Origin: Streblospio benedicti
Taxonomy: Eukaryota; Annelida; Polychaeta; Spionida; Spionidae
DNA: 64,000 nucleotides
Reading direction: 5' to 3'
Assembly: GCA_019095985.1 (NCBI GenBank)
Contig: CM032662.1
Span: forward strand, 42,661,649-42,725,648
Made by a program: the position numbers and the translations under genes. A model generated the notes under the pieces. That model worked only from the letters and a program-made list of their open reading frames with translations. It searched no databases and had not been told where the DNA came from. Below, one piece after another: positions 1-10,493 of this stretch (the stretch's first letter is position 1; each line of letters opens with the position of its first letter).

Positions 1-168
1 GTTCACTGGCTTGACGTGTACCTATTTAGAGTGTAGGCGCAGAGGAGCAGTGTAAAAGCAGTATAGGGAGGGGTTTGCGCAACACCAACCGCCAAACCCG
101 ACAGGAAAACAACCAACGACCTTCTGGTCACGAGTCCAACTCCCTATCCACTCGGCCACAAATGCACC
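1..168 (-). repeat. SINE-A copy, cut by the window edge
   Basis: Read on the minus strand, the right end begins with a tRNA-like head: an A-box-like GGCCGAGTGG near 150-160, then GGACTCGTGACCAGAAGGTCG near 118-138, followed by the family body with a degraded GTTGCGCAAACCC stretch. The B-box part is more diverged than in the copies at 23.5 and 60.5 kb. An open frame across this stretch is a by-product of the repeat. Confidence 0.8.
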
Positions 169-650
169 AAAATACTCACATCCAATATCTGCTTTAGCAT
201 TATAACAGATATAAAATTGACAACTGATTTCTATGAATAATATTCTCACAAGACTCATATCGACTGTCTATTTAAGCATCATAACAGATCAACCCCTCAT
301 AAAAATCGTTCAAAAATTGAAAAATTCATGGACAATATACTCAGTATACTCCAATACAATGTCTATTTAAGCATGATAACATATTAGCCCCTTAAAAAAT
401 TGCTCAAAATTGATATTTTTATACGCAATATTCTCAACATACTCAAATCCAATGTGTCTCTGTAAGTATTATAACATAAAATGTGCCCTATGGACAATAT
501 TCTCCATATAATCCAATCCACTATCTGTTTAAGCATGATGGCAGATTAACCCCTCATAAAAAAATCAAAATTGAATTCAATGGACACTATTCTCCAACAC
601 TCAAATACAGGGTCTGTTTAAGTATGATGACGGATTGGCCCCTCACAGCC
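165..650. repeat. Tandem array, about 93-bp unit, six imperfect copies
   Basis: The words CAATATTCTC, TCCAATN(C/T)TCTG and TTTAAGCATGATAACAGATT followed by CCCCTCA recur in order. Unit anchors lie near 171, 238, 333, 426, 495 and 585, so spacing is 90-95 bp, with two shortened units of 67-69 bp. Copies are clearly diverged, so the array is old. No coding signal. Confidence 0.75.
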
Positions 651-1098
651 ATCCAGGTGGGCACAATCTGTAACCAGCTGTGAGAACAATCATCACAGCT
701 GGACGGCGGCAGCCAGCGTGGCCGCTTTCCAGGCCTCACCTCACCTTCAGGGCTTTATATTAACAGTAGCACGCTAGCAAAGTTGTGTCCGGGCTAGTCA
801 TTTTCCAAGGTACATGTACTTGACCGAATAGACAAGCGGAGTTTAGGCTACAATTAAACTCTAGTGTATACAAAAACAGAAAGTTTAAAGTTCTACAGCC
901 AAATAATAGTTAGCAAAAACAAGAAGCATCACAAGTTTCAATATATTACATCATCAATCATTTGTATAAGACGTTCTTATAAGAAATGGAAACAAGTTGG
1001 ATGTGTATTGAAGCAAGTAAAAATATGTTACTTGCCCGCTGGGGCAAGTGAACTTTAAAGAGAATGTGAAGCCTTGCCATTGTAGGCCTCAGTGTGTG

Positions 1099-1240
1099 TG
1101 CTTCTTTGGCCGAGTGGAGAGTGAGCTTGCCTTGTGATTAGAAGGTGGTCGTGGGTTCGATTCCCTGTTTGGTCTATTGATGGGTGTTGATTAAACGTAC
1201 GTAAACAGTTGCACATTAATCTGTGGCATCTATACACACA
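1099..1240 (+). repeat. SINE-A head fragment
   Basis: Starts GCTTCTTTGGCCGAGTGG (A box), then GTGGGTTCGATTCCC (an intact B box at about 1151-1165), then the family body GGGTGTTGA...AACAGTTGCACA. The distal half of the element is missing. The A and B boxes are the internal RNA polymerase III promoter typical of tRNA-derived SINEs. Confidence 0.8.
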
Positions 1241-2050
1241 TTAAATAGTTTTGGGTTAGGGTTAGGCAATTGAACGCTAATGTTGATTTAGAAACAAGTC
1301 TGCTCTCTGGTTGTGATAACATACTGCATACGATCCCCAAGTTGAGAAAGATGTATTGTGAAAAAGAAGCCTTACGACCATAAACTAGACATTCACATTG
1401 ACATTTAAACTTTACACGGCACAGACAGGGCCATTTCAGTCACTTTAAGCTGTAAAAATGAAGGTAATACCAACGCACATTTCTTTTGTGTGGACATGCA
1501 GCCACTGAAACGTTTAATGAACTTGGAGCAGCAAGGAGTGCCAACAGGTCATTTTTTTCGAAACCCCGTTTAGGGTGTAGGTGAAGGATGAAGCAGGGAG
1601 AAAAATGCGGACCGTGGATCTTCTTGAACAATTTATTGGCTTAGACTGAATGCAAATAGAATTGGCTTAGAACTTTGGCTCTTTTACACAACAGACATTG
1701 ATTAGAAACTGAAATATGAGTACTTTGACACATTAACACCCCCGCAATTTAGTGGCCTTTTTAGGAAGATTTTGATGATTTACTCCCGTGTTTGCTGTCT
1801 ACATATGTCTTGTATTACAACACAATGTATTCAGTGTGTGTATGCAGTTGATTAGGTATTAAAAGTCAGAGTTTATTGAAGGACTACCTACTTGATTTCC
1901 TCTGCAAATGGTCTGTTGATCTCCATGTGTAGGTAGTGTAAGTGTATATTCATGAGACTGTACGTTAGTGGTGGAGTGTACATCACATAGCACACGTACG
2001 TGTATATGTGTATGTACTTTTATTTCAGTTTTATTGACAAAATATACCCC
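1241..2050. other. Non-coding, nothing recognised
   Basis: AT-rich sequence without a supported gene. Two telomere-like units (GGGTTAGGGTTAGG, about 1253-1266) are too short to mean anything. A 16-base word CACTTTAAGCTGTAAA at about 1440 recurs near 18416. Confidence 0.5.
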
Positions 2051-2054
2051 ACTA

Positions 2055-2270
2055 CATGTCGAACTAAACTGTGGATGTTTACAATAAAGACAGTTTACTA
2101 ATGGACACGTGGTTAGTCAGAACATCCCTCATGAAACAACTGGGGACACCCTGAATAAAGAGAGTTCCGTAATGGACAGGTAGTTAGTTAGACAGATCCC
2201 TCCTAACTCTAAACTGTGGATGCTTAGAATATAGAAACTCCACTAATAGAGACATATTACGGTCCACAAT
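2055..2270 (+). repeat. Three-copy tandem repeat, about 73-bp unit
   Basis: AATAAAGACAGTTTACTAAT at 2083, AATAAAGAGAGTTCCGTAAT near 2154 and AATATAGAAACTCCACTAAT near 2228 head three units, each followed by a GGACA...TAGTTAG...ATCCCTC type segment in the first two. Spacing is 72-74 bp. The phrase AAACTGTGGATGNTTA occurs at both ends. Confidence 0.65.
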
Positions 2271-2289
2271 CTATGGAGTCAATCATCTC

Positions 2290-3375
2290 AGTTGGCTACA
2301 GACATTTTCCACTGCACTGACTGCATTAAATCATAGTGAGTGGATCACAGGAGGCAGTAAATATGGAGAGGGTTTTAGTGTCTGCTTTGCACGTGAAATA
2401 TTCACTGTACATGTAGCAAGATGTATGTTCTTTAGTTGGTAATTACGTGGGAAATGGGGCGATAAAAATCATACTCATTTTTCATCATCCAGAATGGTTT
2501 GTAAAAGCCCTGTAATCTTATCAACACCAAGTAGGAATGCATGGTCAAAAATAGGATTCCAAATGTGTTATATACTTCTCCTGCATACTCTCTGTGATAA
2601 TTATTGGTTTCTATTTATTTATGAACTGTTCCTTATGTAGTGGTCGACTCCAAGGCTGTGACTGTGTATTTGACGCAAAACCCTTCAGCCTGTCAGTCTA
2701 TAGATCTACATGCAAGCACTACAGTAGAACTTACAATTGATACTACTTATTGCAAGAGACAGCCTTTAGTCTACGATAAGACAATATAAGCGTTCCCAGG
2801 CCTTCATAACAAGACCCCCGTAAGACGAATACCTCACTATTTCAAAACCACTTGAAATCGCCACTTCATTGTCTTAACTGAGACTTTCTCGTGTACATGT
2901 ACAGGTATGTGACAAATGCCCAATAGCTGCATTCAATGCATGCTATAGAGACCGGGGCCGAGCGAGTGATTGCCCCAGCAGCCCAGCTAGCATCTGCAAA
3001 CGATTTGTCACCAAGAGGTAGCCCCGTGAATTATTGCCCGTGTAGGTGGCAAATCTTAATCTTGCAGCCTCAGACCCAGATCTTTTGCCTGCTTCTTTAT
3101 GAATGTGTTGGCGACTTGACGGGGAAGTGTACTTAATCTTACCGGGATGATGATAGCTTGATGTATGCTCGGGAGGATGACAGTTTGGGGGACAACTATT
3201 CCCCAGATTTTGCATCAAGACATTTTTGTCAGGGGTGGATATATTTGCTTATTTAATCACTTGGTTAACTGACACCATAGGTGTGAAAAATGGATACTAT
3301 CAGAAACTATACATCTATAGATTGTATGGGTAGCCATTGTGGTCACAATTTCAATTGGTGTCAAAATTAAATTGC
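2290..3375. other. Non-coding, nothing recognised
   Basis: A moderately GC-rich patch at 2936-3130 carries overlapping open frames on both strands, but neither translation shows a recognisable domain, and no splice-site arrangement supports an exon. Confidence 0.4.
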
Positions 3376-3380
3376 TTGCA

Positions 3381-3480
3381 CAGTAGAACATAGCAAAACA
3401 CCTCTCTATTCAGACCACCCTTATAATAATTTCCAACTTCAACACAGAGACCTACACTAACTTCCACCTTAACTATAACA
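3381..3480 (+). mobile_element. PM1 miniature element, left half
   Basis: Begins CAGTAGAACATAG and continues ACACCTCTCTATTCAGACCACC, the PM1 left-end pattern. The matching right end GGTTCTACTG is not found close by. Confidence 0.6.
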
Positions 3481-3929
3481 CCCCCATTTCTATTGGGAGC
3501 AATTCACTATTGACAACAATAGCAAGCGTATATAGATACGCGCTGGGGGTAAATAGCTGAGATACAGGTATGTTGGGTGTTGAAAAAGTTAATGCAAAAG
3601 TGTGGGTTGGGATGATATAAAAAGGCATGTGAATGGGATTTTGTGATCCCTTATAGACCCCCTGAACAATGTGGTTATCCCACAATTCATCAAATCAACA
3701 AAGCGCGGGTTTCCAGTGTGTTTACTGCCCATTACAGGAGAAAGAAGCAGCTGACTCCACAAATTTATGCCCAAGAAAGACACCGCGAATCATTCATACC
3801 CTGAAGAGCTAGGAAAGCAAAGCTGAGAGGGGTGAATGACTGTAGCAAATTGGGCATTGTTGCTGTGAGCGCCACACACAAACATGCAGTTTTTATGTGA
3901 TTTAGGGAATAAGACACAAACGTGTTGTG

Positions 3930-4165
3930 TTTTATCTAAGGACATTGGATAAGGGCAAACGGCTGGAAAAAAAATAGTGAGATGTGGAAGACGCCAGAAC
4001 GATTGGTATGTGGGATTTTGTAGAAGTGGGAGTTGGGGAAAAGGCTGGAAAATTGTGGAATGTGGGGGAAAAGGTCCAATAAAGAGGAATGTGGCACAAT
4101 AGACCAGTAAATAAAGGATGTTGTGGCATGTCTGGACTCATAATAACCTCCACAACCCGCTGAAA
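3930..4165 (+). repeat. E-family purine-rich repeat
   Basis: Successive words GAGATGTGGAAG, GTATGTGGGATTTTG, GTGGAATGTGGGGG and GGAATGTGGCAC, separated by GGAAAAGGCTGG-type segments. The same vocabulary recurs near 12.1, 14.4, 36.2, 47.3, 51.8, 54.6, 58.2 and 62.8 kb. Ends are unclear. Confidence 0.5.
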
Positions 4166-4565
4166 GTTGGTGTATGTATATGGTCGATAGTGTACATTCC
4201 AAAAACACCCACAATGATGTAATATTTTGGTGGAAACACCCCCCCCCACACCCCCTGATCTGCCTATTGTCTATAAAGAGCACCCACTGTATCCAATCCT
4301 CTGAGTCTCCCCAAAATACAGTTGAGTGTAATTCTCATCTATATGCACAGTGGATGCGGCTTCACGACAATGCAATTAATTCACAAGATCAAATAGCGAC
4401 TACATGCTCATTCGTGGGGGTGATTATCTCTGATAAAAGCAAATGTCACGCTGTCACGTCTATGCATTATAGACCGAAAGCCAATTTACGGCAGACACAG
4501 GGCTTCTGGCGCATTTTGGATCCATTTTTTGTTGTTGGAATAAGCATTTTTGAAGATACAATGTA

Positions 4566-4736
4566 CAGCAGAACTTCTCTATTAGGACCTCCTTTGAGAA
4601 CAGTGTTAGATGGTATTATTAGAAAGGTGGTCGTTATACAGATGTTGGTTTGGGTAACTTCATGAAGGTTTGGAACTGTGAACAGTGGTCTTATTATACA
4701 GGTGGTCTCAATAGGTCTTAATTGGAGGTTGTACTG
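4566..4736 (-). mobile_element. PM1 miniature element, full length
   Basis: 171 bp bounded by TA on both sides (4564-4565, 4737-4738), which fits a TA target duplication. Ends are CAGCAGAACTTCTC and GAGGTTGTACTG, imperfect inverted repeats. The interior GGTAACTTCATGAAGGTTTG is the reverse of the family's CAAACCTTCATAAAGTGACC, so this copy is in minus orientation. A 163-codon open frame starting at 4174 runs into it and is therefore not trusted. Confidence 0.8.
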
Positions 4737-4837
4737 TACACCAAAAAATGACATATAGATTTTTCAGTTCTGTGAGGAATTCTAGTGTCTTCAATTGTTT
4801 ATGAACAGCCAATGTTATATCAGAATTAACGTTGAGT

Positions 4838-5003
4838 CTTAGAGCCTGGTTATCTTGATATTGCTTATCTCGAATTTTCTGTTATATCGATGTTACTTAC
4901 AGCAACTAATTCATGAACATTTATCAATTGGCTATCTCGAATATTAGCCATTTCAGTCATTTTACTGATATCCAAAGAGCTTCGAGATAACAATCTTTTA
5001 CTG
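4838..5003 (+). mobile_element. PM2 miniature element
   Basis: Recurrent TTATCTTGATATTGC, TATCTCGAATTTTCTG, TATCGATGTTACTTAC and GGCTATCTCGAATATT, ending TTTTACTG followed by TA. This is the family seen more clearly at 24918. Confidence 0.7.
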
Positions 5004-5009
5004 TAAATA

Positions 5010-6570
5010 CAAATGCCGTTGGATGATGAAACTTCTGAATTATCTTACAATTTCCAACCCTTTACTTTTAAATAATAAGTCTATTTTCAAATAAAAAGCC
5101 AGAGATATTTGTGTTTAGTGCAGTCTTTACAAATATGCAGATTCTAATTCAACCCCAAGATCAGTAACCTACGCAAATGAGCTTAAACGAGAACTGCCTA
5201 CTACTGACTCGACTTAGAATGTTGTTCCAGTATGGCAAAAATTGAATTTGCCCGAAATCCCTACGCTGAGATTGACTTTCTTATTGTGTTACACAATTTC
5301 GCCTGTCCGTGAAGCCATTCACAGTGTAAACAGAGACACGTGGCCTTATTGGTTTACTGTTAATGACTCATCACGCTTGATACGGCCATCTTTGATCTAA
5401 CTTCTTCAGTACACACGCGTATTGATGACTCTGTTGGCAAGCTGCAATGTCCAGATGCAGGTGTTTGTCGCAATGGACTGCACATGTCCACCTTAAAAAA
5501 TCATTTGTTGTTTGCTCAACACTGACACTTGAGACATAGATATTGTTCTCAGATATATTGGGAAGAAATGGATTGTAAAACGCAGCAGGCAACGAAGTTG
5601 ACAATAAGATATACTTTTGCAATACATTATCCATATAATTATGTAGAGCACATGCCACTACTTGAAATGACTACGGCTTTTACGCTATATCATAGTGTCC
5701 AGTCCATATAGATTTTGTCATTTATGAATAACTCCATCCCTACATGCTGCCCAACAAATCGATCAACGCACCCGTCCAAATTAAGTGAATGACTCTACAG
5801 GACATCCCTGCATTAGCCAAACTTCCAACCTTTCAACATTCCAAATATCAATCCACTTGAAAAACTGCTCGTTTTGTCCCAATGTCAACAAACTCCTATG
5901 AAAGGCGGGTCACCTTACATAATCAACAACCAGAGTAAAGGCAGCCATATTGGATTTACCACGTGTTCCAGATGATGCAGGAAATTCGTTTATTTACATT
6001 GCTATTTAAATCCAATATTGTCACATCTGCCTTTTAAAGATAAAACATAAGTGTCTATTGTTCTCTGCAATCAAAACATGAGAGAATCGATACAGGTTCA
6101 TTTGAAAGGTAAACGGCGAGACCACGTGTTTGCGGTGAGTGACGTTTGGCTCTATTGACATTTTCATCACTTGAGGATCCGGGTTTCAAATTCAATAAAA
6201 AAGCAGTGACATTTGAGATGTGAAAATCAGGCATTGACATTTAGGCCTAAAAAAATCAAACTAAAACCTTTCGTTCATCAATGCAACGAAAACAGTTTAT
6301 TTGATTTTCTTTCCCCTACCTAATATGTCAGAAGGATTAGAGGATGCATTGGTAGAATGTGAATTGAAGTTGCCTTAAAATTAAACTTCAAATGCAATTC
6401 TGTCCGTACGTAATGAAGTTCGAAGTGTAGATATGATTAGGGCTAACAACATAAGCATATAACTTGTCATCGCTTATTGTCTAAAGGTAGGCCTATGTAT
6501 AGATTGTAAAGAACACTAATGCATTCTTAGCCATACACACTCAAAGTAAACACCAGAACAGTCTAATCTA
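5010..6570. other. Non-coding, nothing recognised
   Basis: AT-rich. A minus-strand open frame of 95 codons at 5371-5658 shows no recognisable motif, signal peptide or membrane segment and no splice context. A GCCATATTGG word at about 5944 is a common dispersed word here. Confidence 0.4.
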
Positions 6571-6575
6571 CCATG

Positions 6576-6757
6576 CAGCTGGAAGAACCTCCAATTAAGA
6601 CCACCTCTCTATTAAGAACACATCTATAATAACACAATTGCTTGTGGTCCCAAAGACCTATAAAACGACCGACACGAACCTCCCTACAGAGACCACCTCT
6701 CTATTGAAACCACTCAATGCCAAACCTTAGGAGGTCTTAATAAAGAGACTATACTTT
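6576..6757 (+). mobile_element. PM1 miniature element
   Basis: Left part GAACCTCCAATTAAGACCAC, middle TGGTCCCAAAGACCTATAAA, second CAGAGACCACCTCTCTATTG, right part GGAGGTCTTAATAAAGAG. The right terminus is degraded compared with the copy at 61907. Confidence 0.75.
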
Positions 6758-6907
6758 AACAAGTTCAATCTCTCAACATCCTGCTCTGATGATGGAGCAA
6801 CCAAATACAGTCTTGGGCAGGCATCCTATTGAAGTATTGTCCTGTTTTTTAGGCCTCCGAACATTGTACCTAAAATTGGAACATGGAAGTTAAAACGCTC
6901 AAGACTA

Positions 6908-7091
6908 CAGTAGAACATTCTTTATGAAGACTGCAGTACTGACCTTGAGTTATATATTAATTATTAGATATATATATTGGGGTTCGCAGTGAACTATTTG
7001 CAAAGGTTTTCAAAAGTGAGAATTCGTCTCAATATAGAGATGGTCCGTTTTGAAAGGTAGTCTTAATTAATTGGATGTACATGTACTACTG
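6908..7091. mobile_element. PM1-like miniature element
   Basis: Starts CAGTAGAACATTC after TA and ends TACTACTG before TA. The interior holds AATATAGAGATGGTC and GGTAGTCTTAATTAATTGG, which read as the family's right half. The centre is diverged. Confidence 0.65.
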
Positions 7092-7768
7092 TATATATTT
7101 GCTCAATATGCATGAGCAAACACATATTTTGTGCTAGCTTGGAGTGGAGCAGTTTAACCATGTTAACTAACCTAGCCAGATCGAGGGGATCCCATTGTTC
7201 ATTCCCAAAGTTTAATTTTCATATTTTTCTACATCCCCGCAGGCCTTTGTATGTATATAAATGTTATTGTAATACTTACTGTTATCACACTGGCAGCCCC
7301 TGGAACTGTCGTCTGCCCAATTAAACGCATATTGAAGTGGGCGATAATAGCTACAACTCACACTGCGAGACGTGACCTTGAGACGTGACCTCCATTCCCT
7401 GTCCTCATCAAATATGGATTTCCTCATCAGTTGTCTATGGTGATGATACAATAGATGTTGCACTTCATTTTGATTTGTATTTCACTTGTGTGTATTCAAT
7501 TAAATGGGTCACCAGAGGTGATAAACCAGAGTGTTTCTTTTTTTCATTTGCCCTTGAAATTATATATAACTTAAAAGTAAAAACAAAACGTGATTTCTTT
7601 AAATAAATTAAAAAGACATAATGCACTCAGCTACATTTGGAAGGGTAAACTCAGAAACAGCCAAGAGATACTAAGATCTTAAATTAAAGATACATTGTTT
7701 GTAATTACAAGTATTTATCACACAAAATCAAACGCTCTTAGCTCTCTGTGTCTGTAAATGTCTGCAAA
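7092..7768. other. Non-coding, nothing recognised
   Basis: Open frames on both strands around 7112-7606 show no domain. The word GAGACGTGACCT occurs twice in tandem (about 7366-7392). Confidence 0.4.
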
Positions 7769-8514
7769 ACAGACATTCAGGACATGTACAATTAATAAAA
7801 AGAGCACGAATCCAGACGTGAAAAAATATGCAAAAGAACCTCTATTATTATCACCCAAAAGTAATGAGTCTGCACCAGAGCTAATACTAGACCAGTGTAC
7901 ACAATTAGTCATTTCATCAGATGTAAAAAGTTTACTGTGCATTGGCCTCTTTTTTGCGAATAATTGTTATTTCATGTGTCTGCTCATTACGTTTATGGGG
8001 TTTCAACATCCCAAAATGGTCCTATTTTAGAGTTGGTCTTTAAGGGGATGTGAAAATTTGGAGTGGTTTTACTAAAGATGTCTTACTTCGGACACAGTGT
8101 TCGTGTTGAGAAGTTAGCCATTACGTCTGGCATCTCCAACCGCTATAACCAACAGTACTAATCTATGCCTTTGTATTATCTAAACCACTTCTTGTTTTCT
8201 TTTTTCCCCTTAATTTCACCCACTCTTAAAAATCTACCATCTTTACATGTTCCAGGAGCCCAAACGTAATGAGCAGACACATGTAAATAACAATTGCTCG
8301 CAATTAATATGCCCCATGCAATTAACTTTTTTTTACATCTGATGAAATGACTAATTGTGTACACTGGTGGGTGGTTGATATTAGCTCTGTTGCAGACTCA
8401 TCTACTTTTGCTACAACAACGGCTAAAAATGTGACTCTTTAGCACTTTCATTTGTTTTAGTACGTCGCTACCCTCTGGCTTATATACAGTTAATTGTGCA
8501 TGTCCTTCTTCTGT
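7769..8514. mobile_element. Inverted-repeat (fold-back) element, about 0.75 kb
   Basis: The left arm 7769-8078 returns as reverse complement in 8175-8514. Strongest blocks: the 20-mer AGTGTACACAATTAGTCATT (within about 7894-7915) matches, reversed, the right arm at about 8345-8366; GTGTCTGCTCATTACGTTT (about 7976-7994) matches about 8262-8280; GGACATGTACAATTAA (about 7780) matches about 8492-8507. The arms differ by substitutions and small indels. The central spacer is about 96 bp. Open frames in the arms (7758-8030 plus, 8176-8364 minus) are two readings of the same repeat and not genes. The outer ends are approximate and no target duplication was identified. Confidence 0.75.
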
Positions 8515-8825
8515 TAGTATCTTACCCCTCTAGTATAGTACTTTTTTAGACCACTCATTTGATAGTACTTTTTACAGAACTTGTTAGAACATTTTTTTTT
8601 ATACGCTCGCCTTTCTTAAACTCCAAAAACCGGACACAACTATAAACTCCAGTTGTGAACACTTCTATTAAAAAGACAACTTTTATACAAAAAAACACTA
8701 TAGTCATCTATCTCATTCAGTTGTTCAGTAGACCATTTACACGATCCCAAACATTCATAAAAATGTCACCATGAACCTATTATATTTTTACAATATGCCA
8801 GTAATGTCAGCACTCAAAGAATTTT
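8515..8825. other. Non-coding, nothing recognised
   Basis: T-rich sequence with short homopolymers (T9 near 8591). No repeat family assigned. Confidence 0.4.
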
Positions 8826-8918
8826 ATAATCTACCACTTCCGTGAACCAAAATAAGGCCACCTCTGTATCGAAACCACCTCATGCTAGTCACAATAGAGA
8901 GGGTCTATTCTGACAACA
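8826..8918 (+). mobile_element. PM1 right-half fragment
   Basis: ATAAGGCCACCTCTGTATCG, AAACCACCTCATGCTAGTC and ACAATAGAGAGGGTCTATTC are the last third of the PM1 pattern. Confidence 0.6.
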
Positions 8919-9355
8919 TGCCATCCCATCAGCTTTAGAACTGATGACACTTTAATCTCACACTTCACAAGCAGCCTGCAACAATGTCATGCCAACAGTC
9001 CACTAGCTTGTCTCTTGGGACAAGCGCCATTCTCACATTGATGGACATGGCCTACGTACAAAGTGTGATTCTGACACCAACACAAACATTGGTATTTACT
9101 TAACTATCATTGATTCATTCAAATGCGAGATGAATATGATAATGATACAGTTGGAGGAACATTGGCTTATGCGCGATACATATAATCGTCAGATAAGCAT
9201 GCATGTACATGTAAAAAACATAATATGTTAACACGGGGTCGTTGTGAATAAACATTTAAAATGCGTAAAATCAATATTTGAACCAATGTCGCCACCAATC
9301 GTAATGTGTTTCAGCTCTCATTTAAATAAGTTTTTCAGCACGTAGATATTCAAAG
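8919..9355. other. Non-coding, nothing recognised
   Basis: Ordinary AT-rich sequence between a PM1 fragment and the direct-repeat pair. Confidence 0.4.
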
Positions 9356-9617
9356 ATGCTTCAGAGACATGTCAATGCATCCTGCATGACATCCTGTATC
9401 ACAGCATATCAACAAACGAAGTCGAGTAGTGTGCATCCTGTGGATTAAGACTAGGCACAAGCTAAATATAGCGTAAGGTGTCAGACAGTGTGATTGCGCA
9501 ATCACAGCATACAGCATATAGGCGAAGTTGAAGTGTGATTCCTTCGTCTGGGAAGGTTAGTGTAACGGTAGCACGCCCGACTATGACATATTCGACTCCA
9601 CGATCTTCCAAATTACC
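9356..9617 (+). repeat. Direct-repeat pair, first copy
   Basis: From GATGCTTCAGAGACA to CGATCTTCCAAATTACC, nearly identical to 10108-10398. Shared landmarks in order: ATGCATCCTGCATGACATCC, CAGCATATCAACAAACGAAG, GCACAAGCTAAATATAGCG, GATTGCGCAATCACAGC, GATTCCTTCGTCT and a tRNA-like module, which is shorter here than in the second copy. The two starts are about 752 bp apart. Confidence 0.8.
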
Positions 9618-9668
9618 TTTACAAGCAATACTGACTTTCGTTTCAATTGGTGGAAGATCGTGGAGTCG
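9593..9668. repeat. Perfect 18-bp inverted repeat (hairpin)
   Basis: CGACTCCACGATCTTCCA at 9593-9610 is followed after about 40 bases by its exact complement TGGAAGATCGTGGAGTCG at 9651-9668. The left arm is the 3' end of the tRNA-like module, so this looks like the junction of two inverted pieces of the same repeat. Confidence 0.75.
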
Positions 9669-10107
9669 CCCTGTGAAATTGTGAAATTGTCCATTAGTCC
9701 AGTGGGACTGGCCCCGTGTGTAAGACACTGGGGGAGGGGGCCTACCGCCCGGGAGTTTCGAACTCAGGTAGTTGGGTATGTGTGATCTGATGGTGGGAAA
9801 GTTAGATCTGCGAATTTTACAGGTCCCTCGGTCACCGAAAAGCTGACTATGGGACGTCTTGAACCGGGAGAATTCCTGGATCTGATAACCCTGTGTCCCT
9901 GAAGTGCTGACGTAGTATGGAAACTCCCTAAGCTCACTCTCCAAAGCAGCCAGTAGCACGAGGTGATGGCGGCTCTGGTAGTGCCCGGATCCCTAGTGGG
10001 ATAGGTTGAATACGGTACCCCTATCGGGGCTGTTGGGAAAGCGAGATCGTCACATAAGTGAGCTGGTTGTAGAGGAGAAGGGAGTTGGGGGAGTATCTGT
10101 AAAACAA
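9669..10107. other. Spacer between the two direct repeats
   Basis: GC-richer than its surroundings. Long minus-strand open frames (9462-9959, 9764-10165) cross the repeats and match no protein that I recognise. On the minus strand, GAGTTCGAAACTC (about 9752-9764) and CCCGGTTCAAGACG (about 9856-9869) resemble worn B boxes, so the spacer may hold older tRNA-derived pieces. Confidence 0.4.
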
Positions 10108-10398
10108 AGTGCTTCAGAGACACAATGCATCCTGCATGACATCCTGTATCACAGCATATCAACAAACGAAGTCGGTAGGGTGCTTGTGGATTAAGACTGG
10201 CACAAGCTAAATATAGCGTAAGGTGTCAGACAGTGTGATTGCGCAATCACAGCATACAGCATATAGGCGAAGTTGAAGTGTGATTCCTTCGTCTAGGAAG
10301 GTTAGTGTAACGGTAGCACGCCCGACTATGACATATAAGACCAGTCTGATTCATAGCCGGGAGGTCGTGAGTTCGACTCCCACGATCTTCCAAATTAC
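10108..10398 (+). repeat. Direct-repeat pair, second copy
   Basis: Matches 9356-9617 from AAGTGCTTCAGAGACACA to the CCAAATTACC that follows the tRNA-like module, with few substitutions. The pair plus spacer could be an unequal tandem duplication with a unit of about 752 bp, or a small element with terminal direct repeats. No pol-type coding sequence is present in the spacer. Confidence 0.8.
10296..10391 (+). other. tRNA-like module with enlarged anticodon arm
   Basis: GGAAGGT (10296-10302) pairs with ATCTTCC near 10384-10390 (one G-T pair) as an acceptor stem followed by A. The D arm is GTGT-AACGGTA-GCAC. The T arm is CGTGAG-TTCGACT-CCCACG with one A-C mismatch. TAGTGTAACGG and GTTCGACTCC fit the A and B boxes. 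The anticodon region is about 20 bases too long and forms its own hairpin (CTATG...CATAG), and the T stem has an extra pair. I therefore read it as a tRNA-derived repeat head, not a functional tRNA; an intron-bearing tRNA pseudogene is the alternative. Confidence 0.45.
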
Positions 10399-10404
10399 CA
10401 AGTG

Positions 10405-10493
10405 CAAAAGAGGGGGCAATATTTTGTAGCCTTTCATGAAAACCCCATGAAAATGAAGTATTTAATTTAAAAGAGCCCCTCCACAGATCTGCT
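10405..10493 (+). mobile_element. D-family miniature element, partial
   Basis: GGGGGCAATATTTTG, CTTTCATGAAAAC, CATGAAAATGAAGTATTT and an ending like CCACAGATCTGC mirror the copy at 49478-49604, which has ATTTCATGAAAAAAAC and GAAAATGAAGTATTTTG. Confidence 0.55.

Noticed and set aside
165-650. CRISPR-like array at the left end
   Set aside because: The units are diverged along their whole length, without constant repeats and unique spacers; this is a plain tandem repeat in animal DNA.
1253-1266. Telomere-like GGGTTAGGGTTAGG
   Set aside because: Only two units; expected by chance.
4174-4665. 163-codon plus-strand frame
   Set aside because: Its 3' part lies in a PM1 element and no domain is visible.
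9462-10165. Two long minus-strand frames (165 and 133 codons)
   Set aside because: They run across the direct repeats and the tRNA-like hairpin; their translation simply reads the repeat.
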